The notes: generated by a model from the letters alone, not told the origin. 64,000 bases of DNA from Cronobacter condimenti 1330 (GCF_001277255.1 NZ_CP012264.1:1612001-1676000), one strand, 5' to 3'; counted from the first letter of the stretch, positions 1-9,938 are shown. Made by a program: numbers and translations.

Positions 1-921
1 AGAGCCGACCAGCGTGCCCATATTGATATTGACCGCCGAGGTCGGGTCCGCCATCTGCCGCACGTTGGTGTCCGTGCCGGAGCGGGTGTCCTTCTGGCTT
101 TGCTCGGTAAGCCATGACAACGCCTCTTCATCGGCCCCGGCTTTGTAATGCTCCCATTTAGCGCGCGCCGCCTCGTCGGTTTCATCCGCGATCACCATAA
201 ACAACACGTAAGAGCCAACATCGCGCCCGGCTTCCTCGGCGGCAGCCTTCATGCGCGCGGCGGTAGGGGCGAAAGCGGCAGGCGTGTTCACCCCTTTGCC
301 AAAGCAGAAGTTGTAATCTGCATATTTCGCGGAAAACGCCATGCCCGCATCGCTTTGACCCGCGCAAATCACCTTCATCGGCTGTTGGGGTTGCGGGCTG
401 ACGCGACAGTCATTCATTGTGAAGTAGTCGCCTTTGAAATCACTCTGGCCGGTGTCCCACAGGTCACGCAGTACCTGAACATACTCGGTGAGGTAGTCAT
501 AGCGGCGCGCAAAATAGTCATCCCCTGGCCACAGCCCCATCTGCTCATATTCCGGTTTCTGCCAGCCGGTCACGAGATTGACGCCAAAGCGCCCGCCGGA
601 GATAGAGTCGATAGTTGACGCCATGCGCGCCACGATGGCGGGCGGCAGGGTGAGCGTGGCGGCGGTCGCGTAAATCTGGATGCGTGACGTCACGGCCGCG
701 AGGCCCGCCATTAACGTGAAGGATTCCAGGTTGTGATCCCAGAATTCAGTCTTACCGCCGAAGCCGCGCAGTTTGATCATGGAGAGCGCAAAATCGAACT
801 GCTGCTGCTCCGCCTTCTGCACGATGGCCTTATTCAGCTCAAAGGTCGGCATGTACTGCGGGGCATGGGTGGAAATCAGCCAGCCGTTATTTCCGATGGG
901 AACGAAGACACCAATTTTCAT
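1..921 (-). CDS. rutA: Pyrimidine monooxygenase RutA (3' end outside window)
   Basis: RutA is the flavin-dependent monooxygenase that opens the uracil ring, the first step of the Rut pathway that uses pyrimidines as nitrogen source. The 307 visible residues start MKIGVFVPIGNNGWL and contain GGRFGVNLVTGW and VICAGQSD, typical of the luciferase-like TIM-barrel family. The E. coli protein is about 360-380 residues, so roughly the last 60 residues and the rest of the rut operon lie to the left. The start is fixed by AGAGAGG just upstream. The gene diverges from rutR and has a sigma-54-type promoter upstream. Identification is by recalled family sequence and gene neighbourhood. Confidence 0.95.
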   Translation of the reverse strand, partial: MKIGVFVPIGNNGWLISTHAPQYMPTFELNKAIVQKAEQQQFDFALSMIKLRGFGGKTEFWDHNLESFTLMAGLAAVTSRIQIYATAATLTLPPAIVARMASTIDSISGGRFGVNLVTGWQKPEYEQMGLWPGDDYFARRYDYLTEYVQVLRDLWDTGQSDFKGDYFTMNDCRVSPQPQQPMKVICAGQSDAGMAFSAKYADYNFCFGKGVNTPAAFAPTAARMKAAAEEAGRDVGSYVLFMVIADETDEAARAKWEHYKAGADEEALSWLTEQSQKDTRSGTDTNVRQMADPTSAVNINMGTLVGS

Positions 922-1002
922 CACGAACCTCTCTTTTGCGGGTAAAGGAACCGTCGCGTGGCGTTGCATCCTGCACGTCCCGTGCCGCGCTCAGAGAGTG
1001 AA

Positions 1003-1020
1003 TTGCAAAGCGAATGCCAG
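1003..1020 (-). promoter_or_regulatory. Sigma-54 promoter of the rut operon
   Basis: On the minus strand the sequence CTGGCATTCGCTTTGCAA has the GG-N10-GC spacing of a -24/-12 sigma-54 promoter, about 80 bp upstream of rutA. The rut operon of E. coli is known to be NtrC/sigma-54 dependent, so this fits nitrogen-limitation control. The intergenic stretch 922-1213 also contains a GGTCA-like half-site near 1094 that could belong to a RutR operator, but I cannot define a full palindrome. Confidence 0.7.
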
Positions 1021-1213
1021 TTTTGAAAATGTCTTTGTTATCATTGTGTTGTCTTTATGTATAAATTTTGGTCGTTAAAAACCAGACTAAACGGTCAAAA
1101 ACGTTGCACAGAAAACAGGCAGCGTTGCGCAATCAAAGTGCAGAGAGTAGGGGCTAATGTCGAGCCGCCGCCGCGCTTTTGCTATGCTTGAGCAAAACAC
1201 AAGGAGAGAGCGC

Positions 1214-1852
1214 ATGGCACAAGGCGCGCAGAAAGAGACGGGCAAGCGCTCGAAAGCGGTGGCGGCGAAAAAACAGGCGATCCTGGACGCCGGCCTGACA
1301 CTGTTTTCGCAGTTTGGCATTCACGGCACCAGCCTTGAACAGGTTGCCGAGCGCTGCGGTGTGTCCAAAACGAATCTGCTCTACTATTTCCCCTCCAAAG
1401 AGGCGCTGTATGTGGCGGTGCTAAAGCACATACTGGATATCTGGCTGGCGCCGTTGCGGGCGTTTCGCGCCGATTTACAGCCGCTCGCGGCGATAAGTGA
1501 ATACATCCGGCTCAAGCTTGAGGTGTCGCGCGATTACCCGGAGGCTTCACGGCTGTTCTGTCTGGAGATGCTTCAGGGCGCGCCGCTTTTAATGGCGGAA
1601 CTTCAGGGTGACCTGAAAGCGCTGGTGGAGACGAAATCCGCCATCATCACCGGCTGGGTTGCGAGTGGCAAGCTGGCGCCGGTTGACCCACACCATCTCA
1701 TTTTTATGATCTGGGCTACCACGCAGCACTACGCTGACTTCGCCACCCAGGTGGAAGCCGTCACCGGCGCCACGCTCGCCGACGAGGCGTTTTTTAACCG
1801 CACCGTCGGGAATGTCCAGCGGATGATCATTGAAGGTATTCGGGTGCGGTAG
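1214..1852 (+). CDS. rutR: TetR-family pyrimidine regulator RutR
   Basis: RutR is a homodimeric TetR-family repressor that binds uracil or thymine and controls the rut operon and other pyrimidine and purine genes. The 212-residue product has an N-terminal helix-turn-helix (about residues 20-65, with CGVSKTNLLYYFPSKEALY) and the conserved ligand domain ending IIEGIRVR. A longer reading frame begins at 1157, but the ATG at 1214 is preceded by AAGGAGAG and gives the usual length, so I prefer it. It is divergent from rutA and convergent with putA, with a shared hairpin terminator. Confidence 0.95.
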   Translation: MAQGAQKETGKRSKAVAAKKQAILDAGLTLFSQFGIHGTSLEQVAERCGVSKTNLLYYFPSKEALYVAVLKHILDIWLAPLRAFRADLQPLAAISEYIRLKLEVSRDYPEASRLFCLEMLQGAPLLMAELQGDLKALVETKSAIITGWVASGKLAPVDPHHLIFMIWATTQHYADFATQVEAVTGATLADEAFFNRTVGNVQRMIIEGIRVR

Positions 1853-1870
1853 TGCCTGCTTTTGGTTTCA

Positions 1871-1905
1871 AAGAAAAAGGCGCCCGTGGGCGCCTTTCGT
1901 TTTAC
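1871..1905. terminator. Bidirectional terminator between rutR and putA
   Basis: AAGGCGCCC-GT-GGGCGCCTT is a perfect hairpin, with A-rich sequence on one side and T-rich on the other. It sits between the convergent rutR and putA genes and can serve both. Confidence 0.8.
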
Positions 1906-1920
1906 TGACTGTCAGCCAGG

Positions 1921-4900
1921 TCAGCCGATAGTCATCAGACTGGCGTTGCCGCCGGCGGCAGCGGTGTTAACGCTAAGCGAACGCTCAAGCCACAGGCGCT
2001 CAAGCAGCAGGTTAGTTTCCCCGCGCCCGAAGCCCTGCACCGAGACAATCGCGCCGTCGCGTGCGGCCACTTTTTCGCACAGCGCGCGCAGCTGGTCCGA
2101 ATCACCGTGATAGATAACGGCGTCGAAGCTCTGGCGGTACAGCACGTCCGGTTTCGCGAAGTCGATAATCGCGTTGACCGCGGCCGGAAGCTGTTTGGCC
2201 AGCGTGCGCTGCAACGGCTCGTCGGCCCACAGTACACGGCTGCCCGCACTGGTGACGGCGGCAAGCTGCACCAGCAGATCCTGCTCGTTATCGGCAAGGC
2301 AGAGTACGCGCTCGCGCGGCAGCAGGGTATAGGTGTTGCGCTCGCCAGTCGGTCCCGGCAGGGTGCGTTGCACGCCGCTTTGGGAAAGCGTAAGGAAGTG
2401 TTCGCACAGCGCTTTAAGCTCCGGACGGCCCGCAGCCCATTCGGTCAGCGCCTGATGCGGGCGCGTAATCAGCGCCTTCACCTGCGCGTCCTGGGCGTAA
2501 TGTGTGTCATGACGCTCAAGCGTCGTCTGCACCGCCGCCTCAGGACGGCTCGCCAGCAGGCGGTAAAGATAGAGCGGCCCGCCCGCTTTCGGCCCGGTGC
2601 CAGACAGCCCCTCGCCACCAAATGGCTGCACACCGACCACGGCGCCGACCATATTACGGTTCACATACAGGTTGCCGACGTGCGCGTTGCCGGTCACCTG
2701 CGCGATAGTTTCATCAATGCGCGTATGCACGCCAAGCGTCAGGCCGTAGCCCGCTTTGTTGATCTGCTCAATCAGCCCCGCCAGGTTATTGCGGCTGTAG
2801 CGCACCACATGCAGTACCGGGCCGAAGACCTCTTTTTTCATCTCATCAAAGCTTTCCAGCTCAATTAGCGTCGGCGTGACAAAGGTGCCGGTTTGCCATT
2901 CACGCGCGTCGATGCTGTTGTCGCGCACCGCCTGGAAGACTTTACGGCCTTTGGCGCGCATGGTCTGAATATGGCGTTCGATACCGGCTTTGGCATCGGC
3001 ATCAATCACCGGCCCGATGTCGGTAGTCAGACGGCCAGGGTTGCCCATCCGGCACTCGGCCATCGCGCCTTTCAGCATGGTCAGCGTGTGATCGGCAATC
3101 TCGTCCTGCAGGCAGAGCACGCGCAGCGCCGAGCAGCGCTGGCCGGCGCTGTCGAAGGCCGAGGCGACGACATCCACCACCACCTGTTCGGTCAGCGCGG
3201 AGGAGTCGACAATCATGGCGTTCAGCCCGCCGGTTTCCGCAATAAGCGGCGTGGGACGACCCTGCGGATCGAGGCGGTCTGCGATGTTACGCTGAAGCAG
3301 CGTCGCCACTTCGGTTGAACCGGTAAACATCACGCCGCGCACGCGCGGGTCGCCTGTGAGCTGCGCACCCACGGTTTCGCCGCGCCCCGGCAGCAGTTGC
3401 ACCACCCCTGCCGGTACGCCCGCCTCCAGCAGGATCTGAATGCCCTGGGCGGCGATAAGCGGGGTTTGCTCTGCCGGCTTCGCCAGCACGCTGTTACCAG
3501 CGGCAAGTGCCGCAGCTATCTGGCCTGTAAAGATAGCGAGCGGGAAGTTCCACGGACTGATACAGACCACCGGACCAAGCGGGCGGTGGGTTTCGTTATC
3601 GAAATCATCCCGCACCTGGCCTGCGTAATAGCGCAGGAAATCGACGGCTTCACGGACCTCGGCGATAGCATTGGCAAAGGTTTTACCCGCTTCGCGCACC
3701 AGAATGCCAATAAGCGTCTGGGTCTGGTCTTCCATCAGCACAGCGGCGCGCTCAAGAATAGCGGCACGCTCCTGCGGCGGCGTGGCGAACCAGATAGGGG
3801 CGTTGTTGACGGCGTTTTCAAGTGCCAGGGCCACTTCGGCTTCGTTCGCCTCACGGGCGTAACCGACAATATCGCGCGGCTCGGCCGGATTAACGACCGG
3901 GGCCAGTTCACCTTCGTCCACTGCGTCTTCAAGCATGGGCAAAGCGCGCCATTTTTGCAGGGCGCTGTTGAGCAGTGACGATGAGAGAGACGCCAGGCGG
4001 TGTTCGTTCGCCAGGTCCAGACCGGCGGAGTTAACGCGCCCCTGTCCGTAGAGATCCTGCGGCAGCGGGATTTTCGGATGCGGCAGGCCGACGCGGCCTT
4101 CCTGCGCTGCCAGTTTTTCAACGGCGAGAACCGGGTCCGCAACCAGATCGTCAAGCGACAGCGTGTTATCGGCGATGCGGTTAACAAAGGACGTGTTCGC
4201 GCCGTTTTCGAGCAGACGGCGCACCAGGTATGCCAGCAGCGTTTCATGGGTGCCGACCGGCGCATAGATGCGGCACGGGCGGTTGAGTTTGCCCTCACTG
4301 ATTTTGCCAACGACCTGCTCATAGAGCGGCTCGCCCATGCCGTGCAGGCACTGGAACTCATACTGACCGGGATAGTAGTTCTGGCCTGCCAGGCTGTAAA
4401 TCGCCGCCAGCGTATGGGCGTTGTGGGTGGCGAACTGCGGGTAGATGAGGTTCGGTACCGCCAGCAGTTTCTTTGCGCAGGCGAGGTAGGAAATATCGGT
4501 GTAAACCTTGCGGGTGTAAACCGGATAGCCTTCCAGCCCTTCCATCTGGGCACGCTTGATTTCGCTGTCCCAGTAAGCGCCTTTCACCAGACGGATCATC
4601 AGGCGACGGCGGCTGCGGGAGGCCAGATCGATGAGGTAATCGATAACAAACGGGCAGCGTTTCTGGTAGGCCTGAATCACAAACCCAATGCCGTTCCAGC
4701 CTGCAAGCTCTGGTTCAAAGCAGAGTTTTTCCAGGAGATCGAGGGAGATTTCCAGGCGGTCGGCTTCTTCGGCATCGATATTAATGCCGATGTCATACTG
4801 GCGCGCCAGCAGCGTCAGGGATTTCAGACGCGGGTACAGCTCTTCCATCACGCGGTCATACTGCGCGCGGCTGTAGCGCGGGTGCAGCGCCGAGAGCTTG

Positions 4901-5883
4901 ATGGAGATACCCGGCCCTTCATAAATACCGCGACCATTGGAGGCTTTGCCGATGGCGTGAATCGCCTGTTGGTAGGACACCATATAAGCCTGCGCGTCGG
5001 CGGCGGTCAGCGCCGCTTCGCCGAGCATATCGTAAGAGTAGCGAAAGCCTTTTTCTTCAAGCTTACGGGCATTTGCCAGCGCCTCGGCGATGGTTTCGCC
5101 GGTCACGAACTGCTCACCCATCAGGCGCATTGCCATATCCACGCCTTTGCGGATAAGCGGCTCGCCACTCTTCCCGATAATGCGGTTCAGCGAGCGCGAC
5201 AGACTGGCTTCGTTATGGGTGGAGACCAGGCGGCCAGTAAACAGCAGGCCCCAGGTGGCCGCGTTTACGAACAGCGACGGGCTGCGGCCAATGTGTGAAT
5301 GCCAGTTGCCGTTGCTGATTTTGTCGCGAATAAGGGCATCGCGTGTCGCTTTATCCGGAATACGCAGCAGCGCCTCGGCAAGACACATCAACGCCACGCC
5401 TTCCTGAGAAGAGAGCGAAAACTCCTGCAGCAGGCTCTGCACCATACCGGCGCGCCCGGAGGCGGTTTTCTGGTTGCGCAGCTTTTCAGCGAGGCTCCAG
5501 GCGAGCTGATGGGTTTTTTCGGCAACCGGCTGCGGCAGGCGCGCCTGTTCCAGCAGCATTGGCACCGCGTCGGTTTCTGCACGACGCCAGGCGGCAGTAA
5601 TGGCCGCGCGGCTGACCGACTGCGGCTGAATTTGCTCGGCGAATTCTAAGAATGGCTGGTGATTTTCCTCAGGCGGCGCGACGGCGTCGTCGCTTTCATT
5701 GGCCGCGCCCGCGAGCAGCGCAGGCAGCTCCGGCAGGCCGTCGCTGTTTTCCAGCTGTTCAAGATAATTAAAGATGGCTTGCTTAATCAGCCAGTGCGGT
5801 GTGCGGTCGATTTTCGTCGCGGCGGCTTTAATGCGCTCGCGGGTGGCATCGTCCAGCTTGACCCCCATCGTGGTGGTGCCCAT
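1921..5883 (-). CDS. putA: Trifunctional PutA: repressor, proline dehydrogenase, P5C dehydrogenase
   Basis: PutA oxidises proline to glutamate in two steps (FAD-dependent proline dehydrogenase, then NAD-dependent 1-pyrroline-5-carboxylate dehydrogenase) and represses the put genes when proline is absent. The 1320 residues match the E. coli length. An N-terminal ribbon-helix-helix (residues 1-47, start MGTTTMGVKLDD) is followed by the proline dehydrogenase barrel (about 260-610), the aldehyde dehydrogenase domain (about 650-1120, with catalytic Cys in GQRCSALR) and a conserved C-terminal domain ending NTAAAGGNASLMTIG. The frame extends 22 codons upstream, but 5883 is the family start. It diverges from putP. 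Confidence 0.98.
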   Translation of the reverse strand: MGTTTMGVKLDDATRERIKAAATKIDRTPHWLIKQAIFNYLEQLENSDGLPELPALLAGAANESDDAVAPPEENHQPFLEFAEQIQPQSVSRAAITAAWRRAETDAVPMLLEQARLPQPVAEKTHQLAWSLAEKLRNQKTASGRAGMVQSLLQEFSLSSQEGVALMCLAEALLRIPDKATRDALIRDKISNGNWHSHIGRSPSLFVNAATWGLLFTGRLVSTHNEASLSRSLNRIIGKSGEPLIRKGVDMAMRLMGEQFVTGETIAEALANARKLEEKGFRYSYDMLGEAALTAADAQAYMVSYQQAIHAIGKASNGRGIYEGPGISIKLSALHPRYSRAQYDRVMEELYPRLKSLTLLARQYDIGINIDAEEADRLEISLDLLEKLCFEPELAGWNGIGFVIQAYQKRCPFVIDYLIDLASRSRRRLMIRLVKGAYWDSEIKRAQMEGLEGYPVYTRKVYTDISYLACAKKLLAVPNLIYPQFATHNAHTLAAIYSLAGQNYYPGQYEFQCLHGMGEPLYEQVVGKISEGKLNRPCRIYAPVGTHETLLAYLVRRLLENGANTSFVNRIADNTLSLDDLVADPVLAVEKLAAQEGRVGLPHPKIPLPQDLYGQGRVNSAGLDLANEHRLASLSSSLLNSALQKWRALPMLEDAVDEGELAPVVNPAEPRDIVGYAREANEAEVALALENAVNNAPIWFATPPQERAAILERAAVLMEDQTQTLIGILVREAGKTFANAIAEVREAVDFLRYYAGQVRDDFDNETHRPLGPVVCISPWNFPLAIFTGQIAAALAAGNSVLAKPAEQTPLIAAQGIQILLEAGVPAGVVQLLPGRGETVGAQLTGDPRVRGVMFTGSTEVATLLQRNIADRLDPQGRPTPLIAETGGLNAMIVDSSALTEQVVVDVVASAFDSAGQRCSALRVLCLQDEIADHTLTMLKGAMAECRMGNPGRLTTDIGPVIDADAKAGIERHIQTMRAKGRKVFQAVRDNSIDAREWQTGTFVTPTLIELESFDEMKKEVFGPVLHVVRYSRNNLAGLIEQINKAGYGLTLGVHTRIDETIAQVTGNAHVGNLYVNRNMVGAVVGVQPFGGEGLSGTGPKAGGPLYLYRLLASRPEAAVQTTLERHDTHYAQDAQVKALITRPHQALTEWAAGRPELKALCEHFLTLSQSGVQRTLPGPTGERNTYTLLPRERVLCLADNEQDLLVQLAAVTSAGSRVLWADEPLQRTLAKQLPAAVNAIIDFAKPDVLYRQSFDAVIYHGDSDQLRALCEKVAARDGAIVSVQGFGRGETNLLLERLWLERSLSVNTAAAGGNASLMTIG

Positions 5884-6296
5884 GCCCTTACTCCTGTGTG
5901 TCGCGTCGGTAAAAAACGGTGATGATCGGCAATATCTATCATGTTGCAACTTTGTGCAACCTTGTTAAATGTGACCTCGCCAGCAAGCTTAAAAATGAAT
6001 GAAATGTTAAATATGAAATTGCTATGACGCAGCCGGTAAAAGGCAGTTATAAGCTCAGAATTCGGGCCTGGTTAACATTTTTAACAGGTGCAACCAGGAA
6101 AAGCGTGAGCGAGTGCAACCTCTCAAAAAATGGTCAGGTTTCACAGATGCAAAACATGTGAATGGTGTGTTAAATCGATTGTGAATAAAAAACGCTTCCG
6201 GCAGGATACTGCCGCCACATAACAAGACAATAACGCCACCGCTGCGTTCCGGCGGTGATAAAACGGGGCGACCCGGTAATAACGCGGAGAAGTGAA
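5884..6296. promoter_or_regulatory. put control region with PutA operator-like sites
   Basis: This 413-bp divergent region holds no gene. GTTGCA or its complement TGCAAC, the known PutA recognition hexamer, occurs at 5943-5948, 5945-5950, 5955-5960, 6089-6094 and 6114-6119. This agrees with autoregulated putA/putP. The rest is AT-rich promoter sequence. Confidence 0.7.
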
Positions 6297-7805
6297 ATGA
6301 CGACGAGTACACCGATGTTGGTGACTTTCATTATCTATATTTTGGGGATGATACTGATTGGGTTTATTGCGTGGCGCTCCACCAAAAACTTTGATGACTA
6401 CATTCTCGGCGGGCGCAGTCTGGGGAGCGTTGTCACCGCGCTTTCCGCAGGCGCGTCGGATATGTCTGGCTGGTTGCTGATGGGCCTGCCGGGCGCGGTA
6501 TTTCTCTCCGGTATCTCCGAAAGCTGGATTGCCATTGGGCTTACGATTGGCGCGTGGATTAACTGGAAGCTGGTGGCAGGGCGCCTGCGCGTTCACACCG
6601 AGCACAATAATAACGCCCTGACGTTACCGGATTATTTCACCAGCCGTTTTGAAGATAAGAGCCGTCTGCTGCGTATTATCTCGGCGCTCGTTATTTTGCT
6701 GTTCTTTACTATCTATTGTGCCTCCGGGATTGTTGCAGGCGCGCGCCTGTTCGAAAGCACCTTTGGCATGAGCTACGAAACCGCGCTCTGGGCAGGGGCG
6801 GCTGCGACCATTCTTTATACCTTTATCGGCGGTTTCCTGGCGGTGAGCTGGACCGATACCGTGCAGGCGAGTCTGATGATTTTCGCGCTGATCCTGACGC
6901 CAGTTATCGTCATTTTCGCGGTCGGTGGCCTTGGCGATTCGCTGGAAGTCATCAGGCAGAAGAGCATTGAAAACGTCGATATGTTCAAAGGCCTGAACCT
7001 GGTTGCGATCATCTCGCTGATGGGCTGGGGGCTGGGTTATTTTGGCCAGCCGCATATCCTGGCGCGCTTCATGGCGGCGGATTCGCATCACACTATCGTT
7101 CATGCGCGCCGTATTTCTATGGCGTGGATGATCCTCTGCCTGGCGGGTGCGGTGGCGGTCGGCTTCTTCGGTATCGCCTACTTTACAGATCATCCCGATC
7201 AGGCAGCGGCCGTGAACCAGAACGGCGAGCGTGTCTTCATTGAACTGACGCAAATCCTGTTTAACCCGTGGATTGCCGGTATTTTGCTGTCGGCTATTCT
7301 TGCGGCGGTAATGTCCACCTTAAGCTGCCAGCTGCTGGTCTGCTCCAGCGCGATTACCGAAGACCTCTACAAGGCATTCCTGCGTAAGGGTGCGAGCCAG
7401 AAAGAGCTGGTGTGGGTTGGACGTATGATGGTGCTGGTGGTGGCGCTGGTCGCGATTGCGCTGGCAGCGAACCCGGAAAACCGCGTGCTGGGCCTGGTAA
7501 GTTACGCGTGGGCGGGCTTTGGCGCCGCGTTCGGCCCGGTGGTGTTGCTCTCAGTGATGTGGTCGCGTATGACGCGCAACGGCGCGCTCGCGGGCATGGT
7601 AATCGGTGCGGTGACCGTTATCGTCTGGAAGCAATTTGCCTGGTTTAACCTCTACGAAATCATCCCCGGCTTTATCTTTGCAAGCCTCGGCATCGTGGTA
7701 GTGAGCCTGATGGGCAAAGCGCCGTCAGCCTCCATGCAAGGACGCTTTGAAAAAGCGGATGAGGAGTACCATACTCCTGCGCCGTCGAAACTTCGCGCCA
7801 ACTAA
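6297..7805 (+). CDS. putP: Sodium/proline symporter PutP
   Basis: PutP is an inner-membrane Na+/proline symporter of the SSS family that feeds proline to PutA. The 502 residues equal the E. coli length and show the family signatures ILGGRSLG, LSAGASDMSGWLLMGLPG, the long transmembrane series and STLSCQLLVCSSA. The reading frame is open 14 codons further upstream, but the ATG at 6297 follows GGAGAAGTGAA and aligns with the known N-terminus. It is followed by a strong terminator. Confidence 0.97.
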   Translation: MTTSTPMLVTFIIYILGMILIGFIAWRSTKNFDDYILGGRSLGSVVTALSAGASDMSGWLLMGLPGAVFLSGISESWIAIGLTIGAWINWKLVAGRLRVHTEHNNNALTLPDYFTSRFEDKSRLLRIISALVILLFFTIYCASGIVAGARLFESTFGMSYETALWAGAAATILYTFIGGFLAVSWTDTVQASLMIFALILTPVIVIFAVGGLGDSLEVIRQKSIENVDMFKGLNLVAIISLMGWGLGYFGQPHILARFMAADSHHTIVHARRISMAWMILCLAGAVAVGFFGIAYFTDHPDQAAAVNQNGERVFIELTQILFNPWIAGILLSAILAAVMSTLSCQLLVCSSAITEDLYKAFLRKGASQKELVWVGRMMVLVVALVAIALAANPENRVLGLVSYAWAGFGAAFGPVVLLSVMWSRMTRNGALAGMVIGAVTVIVWKQFAWFNLYEIIPGFIFASLGIVVVSLMGKAPSASMQGRFEKADEEYHTPAPSKLRAN

Positions 7806-7821
7806 GCGCAGTTAAGCGAAG

Positions 7822-7850
7822 AAAAAACCCGCCGCCCGGCGGGTTTTTTC
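7822..7850 (+). terminator. putP terminator
   Basis: Perfect hairpin AACCCGCCG-CC-CGGCGGGTT followed by a run of T, 17 bp after the putP stop. Confidence 0.9.
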
Positions 7851-7945
7851 TTTCCCATCAACTAAATGAATGGCGCACCGCTTGCCAGATGCCGCGATTT
7901 ACGATTTCATCCTGGTGTTCACCCATAACAAAAAAGGACAGGATG

Positions 7946-8365
7946 ATGGCAATTCGCAGAGTGATGCTTTCTCTCGCGCTGGCGGGGACGCTCGCAGGCT
8001 GCGCCCCGCATGATGCCGCCAGGACCGCGACATGTGCGGCGCAAAACCAGATGATGCAAACCACGCTCTATTTCGGCCTTAACCGGCCTGCCGGCCCGGT
8101 GATCACCGCCGGGGAGTGGCAGCAGTTTGTGGACAACGACGTGACGCCGCGCTTTCGCGACGGGCTAACGGTGTTTGATACCCGCGGCCAGTGGCTTGGC
8201 AACGACGGGAAAGTGGCGCGTGAGCCAGGCAAGGCGCTGATGCTGATCCACGGCAACGACAGCGCGAGTGAGAAAGGGATCGAAGCGCTGCGCGGCATTT
8301 ATAAATCCCGCTTTGCACAGGAATCGGTGATGCGGGTCGATCAGGGCGTGTGCGTACAATTCTGA
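7946..8365 (+). CDS. DUF3574 lipoprotein
   Basis: A 139-residue predicted lipoprotein. The signal MAIRRVMLSLALAGTLAGC ends in a lipobox (LAGC, Cys19) and is followed by a domain I recognise as DUF3574 (TTLYFGLNRPAGP, VTPRFRDGLTVFD, ending DQGVCVQF). Its function is unknown; an outer-membrane or periplasmic location is inferred from the lipobox. Two adjacent ATGs (7943, 7946) follow AAGGA; the second has better spacing. It is monocistronic between two terminators. Confidence 0.8.
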   Translation: MAIRRVMLSLALAGTLAGCAPHDAARTATCAAQNQMMQTTLYFGLNRPAGPVITAGEWQQFVDNDVTPRFRDGLTVFDTRGQWLGNDGKVAREPGKALMLIHGNDSASEKGIEALRGIYKSRFAQESVMRVDQGVCVQF

Positions 8366-8366
8366 T

Positions 8367-8396
8367 AAAAGGCGGGAAGACCCCGCCTTTTCTTTT
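8367..8396. terminator. Bidirectional terminator between the DUF3574 gene and nupC-like
   Basis: AAAAGGCGGG-AAGA-CCCCGCCTTTT hairpin directly after the DUF3574 stop and reaching the end of the convergent transporter gene. Confidence 0.85.
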
Positions 8397-9579
8397 ACAG
8401 CACGAGACCTGCAAACGCGGCGGAGAGCAGGCTCACCAGCGTTGCGCCGTAGACCAGACGCAGGCCGAAGCGTGATACCGCGTTACCCTGCGATTCGTTC
8501 AGGCCCTTAATGGCCCCGGCCACGATGCCGATAGAGGCGAAGTTCGCAAATGACACCAGAAACACCGAGAGAATACCGAGGCCGCGCGGGGAGAGGGTGG
8601 TCGCGATTTTTTGCAGCTCGATCATCGCAACAAACTCATTCGCCACAAGTTTGGTCGCCATAATACCACCCGCCGTCAGGGCGTCCGCCGCCGGAATGCC
8701 GATAAGCCAGGCGAGCGGGTAAAAGACATAGCCCAGGAGCTGCTGGAAGCTCATTCCGAAGAGTGTCAGGAACAGGGCATTCACGGCGCTGATGATAGCG
8801 ATAAAGCCAATCAGCATCGCGAGAATGATCATCGCCACCTTAAAGCCCGCCAGAATGTACTCGCCGAGCATTTCAAAAAAGCTCTGGGATTCATGCAGCT
8901 TTTCAAGCTTCACTTCCGGCTCGTCCTGCGGGCGCGTCGGGTTGATAACCGACAAAATAATAAAAGTACTGAAGAGGTTAAGCACCAGCGCTGCCACAAC
9001 ATATTTCGCCTCGATCATCGACATATACGCGCCGACGATAGAAAGCGACACGGTGGACATGGCGGTCGCCGCCATCGTAAAGAGACGCCGCGAGGAGAGA
9101 TCCCCCAGCACGCCTTTATAAGCGATGAAGTTCTCCGACTGACCGAGGATAAGCGAGCTGACCGCGTTGAACGACTCAAGCTTGCCCATGCCGTTGACCT
9201 TTGAGAGCAGCGTGCCAATGACGCGAATAAAAATCGGCAGAATGCGCCAGTGTTGCAGAATGCCTATTAGCGCCGAGATAAAGATGATAGGGCAGAGCAC
9301 GCCGAGAAAGACAAAAGCGAGACCTTTCTGGCTCATGCCGCCGAAGACGAAATCAGTGCCCTGGGCGGCATAATGCAGCAGGGAGGAGAACGCACCGGCA
9401 ATCGACTGGATCACCGCAAGCCCGGCCTGCGCGTGCAGGAAGAACCAGGCGAGTAACGCTTCGATAATAATCAGCTGGAGAATGTAACGCAGGCGGATCT
9501 TTTTACGGTCAAAGCTTGCAAGCCAGGCGAGCGCGAGTATCGCCATGACGGCGAAAATAAAATGCAGTATGGTTGTCAT
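8395..9579 (-). CDS. NupC-type concentrative nucleoside transporter
   Basis: A 394-residue inner-membrane protein of the CNT family, which imports nucleosides with protons. It follows E. coli NupC closely through the core (FISALIGILQH, SKVNGMGKLESFNAV, LGQSENFIAY, TKLVANEFVAM, VSFANFASIGI). NupC is normally encoded elsewhere, so this is probably a paralogue; I therefore give no symbol. In E. coli putP and efeU are neighbours, so this gene and the lipoprotein gene are extra in this genome. Its promoter must lie in 9580-9860. Confidence 0.88.
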   Translation of the reverse strand: MTTILHFIFAVMAILALAWLASFDRKKIRLRYILQLIIIEALLAWFFLHAQAGLAVIQSIAGAFSSLLHYAAQGTDFVFGGMSQKGLAFVFLGVLCPIIFISALIGILQHWRILPIFIRVIGTLLSKVNGMGKLESFNAVSSLILGQSENFIAYKGVLGDLSSRRLFTMAATAMSTVSLSIVGAYMSMIEAKYVVAALVLNLFSTFIILSVINPTRPQDEPEVKLEKLHESQSFFEMLGEYILAGFKVAMIILAMLIGFIAIISAVNALFLTLFGMSFQQLLGYVFYPLAWLIGIPAADALTAGGIMATKLVANEFVAMIELQKIATTLSPRGLGILSVFLVSFANFASIGIVAGAIKGLNESQGNAVSRFGLRLVYGATLVSLLSAAFAGLVL

Positions 9580-9938
9580 AGTTACGCAGGTGTCTGAAAG
9601 AAAAATAGTTAGCCATACAAATACCGGCCGGTAAACAGCGCGCTAAGCATAATTTCCCGCATCGTTATCTGGCAAATGGAATAAGAAAAAACGATGACCG
9701 GTTATTTTTGTGGTGAATGTTTTTAGAGGAATGGGCGGGCGGTAATAGCGCGTGACAGACGCTGCCGCCACGGCAATGATTTACCTTAGTGACTACTCAA
9801 CTTCGCAACTTTTACACTTAGTCATACTTATCCCCACATTTCGCTTGTTTTTCTTTTGGCGGTAATGATAATCACTTTCACTCCCGTTTACGTTTCTTTG
9901 CATCAGTTGACCTGATTTCACATTTACAGGTGCGCCAC
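9580..9938. promoter_or_regulatory. Divergent region upstream of nupC-like and efeU
   Basis: No gene is seen here. The right half contains a Fur-box-like sequence at 9861-9880 and serves efeUOB; the left half must hold the promoter for the transporter gene. Confidence 0.5.
9861..9880 (+). promoter_or_regulatory. Fur box upstream of efeUOB
   Basis: GGTAATGATAATCACTTTCA matches the Fur consensus GATAATGATAATCATTATC at most positions, about 60 bp upstream of the efeU start. Iron repression of efeUOB is established in E. coli. Confidence 0.75.

Noticed and set aside
4000..5298. A 432-codon plus-strand frame
   Set aside because: Lies antisense to putA, whose protein is conserved end to end; typical shadow frame of a GC-rich gene.
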